From Candidatus Bathyarchaeia archaeon (GTDB lineage: Archaea; Thermoproteota; Bathyarchaeia; Bathyarchaeales; Bathyarchaeaceae), in contig DATETJ010000012.1 in assembly GCA_035283685.1 (NCBI GenBank), forward strand, positions 23,446 through 87,445: a stretch of DNA of 64,000 nt. The letters are read 5' to 3'. Of this stretch, positions 63,689 through 64,000 are shown one piece after another. The notes under the pieces are model-generated. The model saw only the letters and a program-made list of their open reading frames with translations. It searched no databases and was not told the DNA's origin. The position numbers were made by a program, and so were the translations under genes. Numbering within the stretch: the first letter of the stretch is position 1; every line of letters starts with the position of its first letter.

Positions 63689-64000
63689 GTGAGCGCTGAA
63701 GAGAAGTGGCATGCTAGTGAAGTTGCTGAAGCTTTAGAGAGACTTGAAACTAACACATCAGGGTTGTCGCAAGAGGAAGCTGCAAGCAGGCTAAAGCAGT
63801 ACGGGTTCAACGAGTTAGCCGCCGTAGGAAAAATCTCACCTCTAACGATTCTCTTCAGACAGTTCAAGAGCATCCTCATACTGATACTTGTTGGTGCCAC
63901 GATTATTTCTCTGGTCACAGGGCACGGTGTTGACGCTGTAGTTATCTTTGCCATAGTGCTTGTTTCAGCCGTGCTTGGTTTTACTCAAGAGTACCGTGCA
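63689..64000 (+). CDS. Second P-type cation ATPase (5' part only)
   Basis: 104 codons up to the window end, from GTG 63689 with GGAGGAG upstream (63676-63682). KWHASEVAEALERLETNTSG and AASRLKQYGFNELA parallel residues 5-40 of the preceding ATPase, followed by the first two membrane helices. A tandem duplicate or distinct cation pump; the catalytic motifs lie outside the window. Confidence 0.85.
   Translation, partial: MSAEEKWHASEVAEALERLETNTSGLSQEEAASRLKQYGFNELAAVGKISPLTILFRQFKSILILILVGATIISLVTGHGVDAVVIFAIVLVSAVLGFTQEYRA

Overview
This 64 kb window is archaeal chromosome. The evidence is a rpl12-rpl10-rpl1-rpl11-spt5-secE ribosomal/translocon cluster, LSm, Alba, TFB, Gar1, NucS, NreA, an ATP-dependent DNA ligase, eS8, uL2 and archaeal BRE/TATA promoters with short or absent leaders. 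A fused formaldehyde-activating enzyme/hexulose-phosphate synthase, Acs, a membrane pyrophosphatase and many small zinc-ribbon and DUF proteins suggest an uncultured anaerobic TACK-type archaeon, probably Bathyarchaeia. That placement is inference; no rRNA gene is present.

Layout. 0-0.7 kb: 5' part of a membrane-anchored decapeptide-repeat surface protein. 0.9-4.1 kb: ribosomal stalk operon on the minus strand, headed by secE, which starts at TTG. 4.3-11.7 kb: DNA ligase, Lrp regulator, radical SAM activase, M48 protease, LSm and a winged-helix regulator. 12.4-19.3 kb: Hbd, TldD/TldE, an MFS transporter and a four-gene nitroreductase/SCP2 operon. 19.4-27 kb: cell-surface region with prepilin peptidase, pilin, CBS protein, a 1034-residue DUF2341/LamG adhesin and two paralogous anchored proteins. 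27-29.9 kb: RHH-type protein, family-4 UDG, cysteine desulfurase.

30.1-33.1 kb is a decayed integrated element: integrase N-terminus, zinc-finger proteins, an HNH-like protein and a frameshifted P-loop ATPase. 33.3-41 kb holds a macro-domain protein, an HTH-Fae-Hps fusion with an operator-like TCCGACA array, a transglutaminase-like protein, a solitary uL2, an ArsM-like methyltransferase with a perfect inverted repeat at its promoter, and an ABC transporter. 41.4-47.3 kb: eS8, a broken AlkD, the gar1-tfb operon, an acyl-CoA synthetase and a hydrolase. 47.3-49.2 kb is a toxin-antitoxin island (PIN remnant, MNT/truncated HEPN, RHH antitoxin/DUF3368). 49.3-55.7 kb: Alba, NucS, a DUF255 thioredoxin-domain protein and an NreA operon. 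55.9-64 kb: H+-pyrophosphatase, acetate transporter, Acs and two tandem P-type ATPases, an apparent acetate/PPi/ion-gradient module.

The most unusual material is not protein-coding. One repeat family (33, 41 and 12 kb) has a 33-nt core identical in two copies, and those two copies carry tandem 22-nt CAACAT units. A second family (12, 30 and 46 kb) is a short hairpin whose stem is conserved and whose loop is always 16 nt. Together with the TCCGACA array around the HTH-Fae-Hps start codon, these are the best candidates for undescribed biology here.
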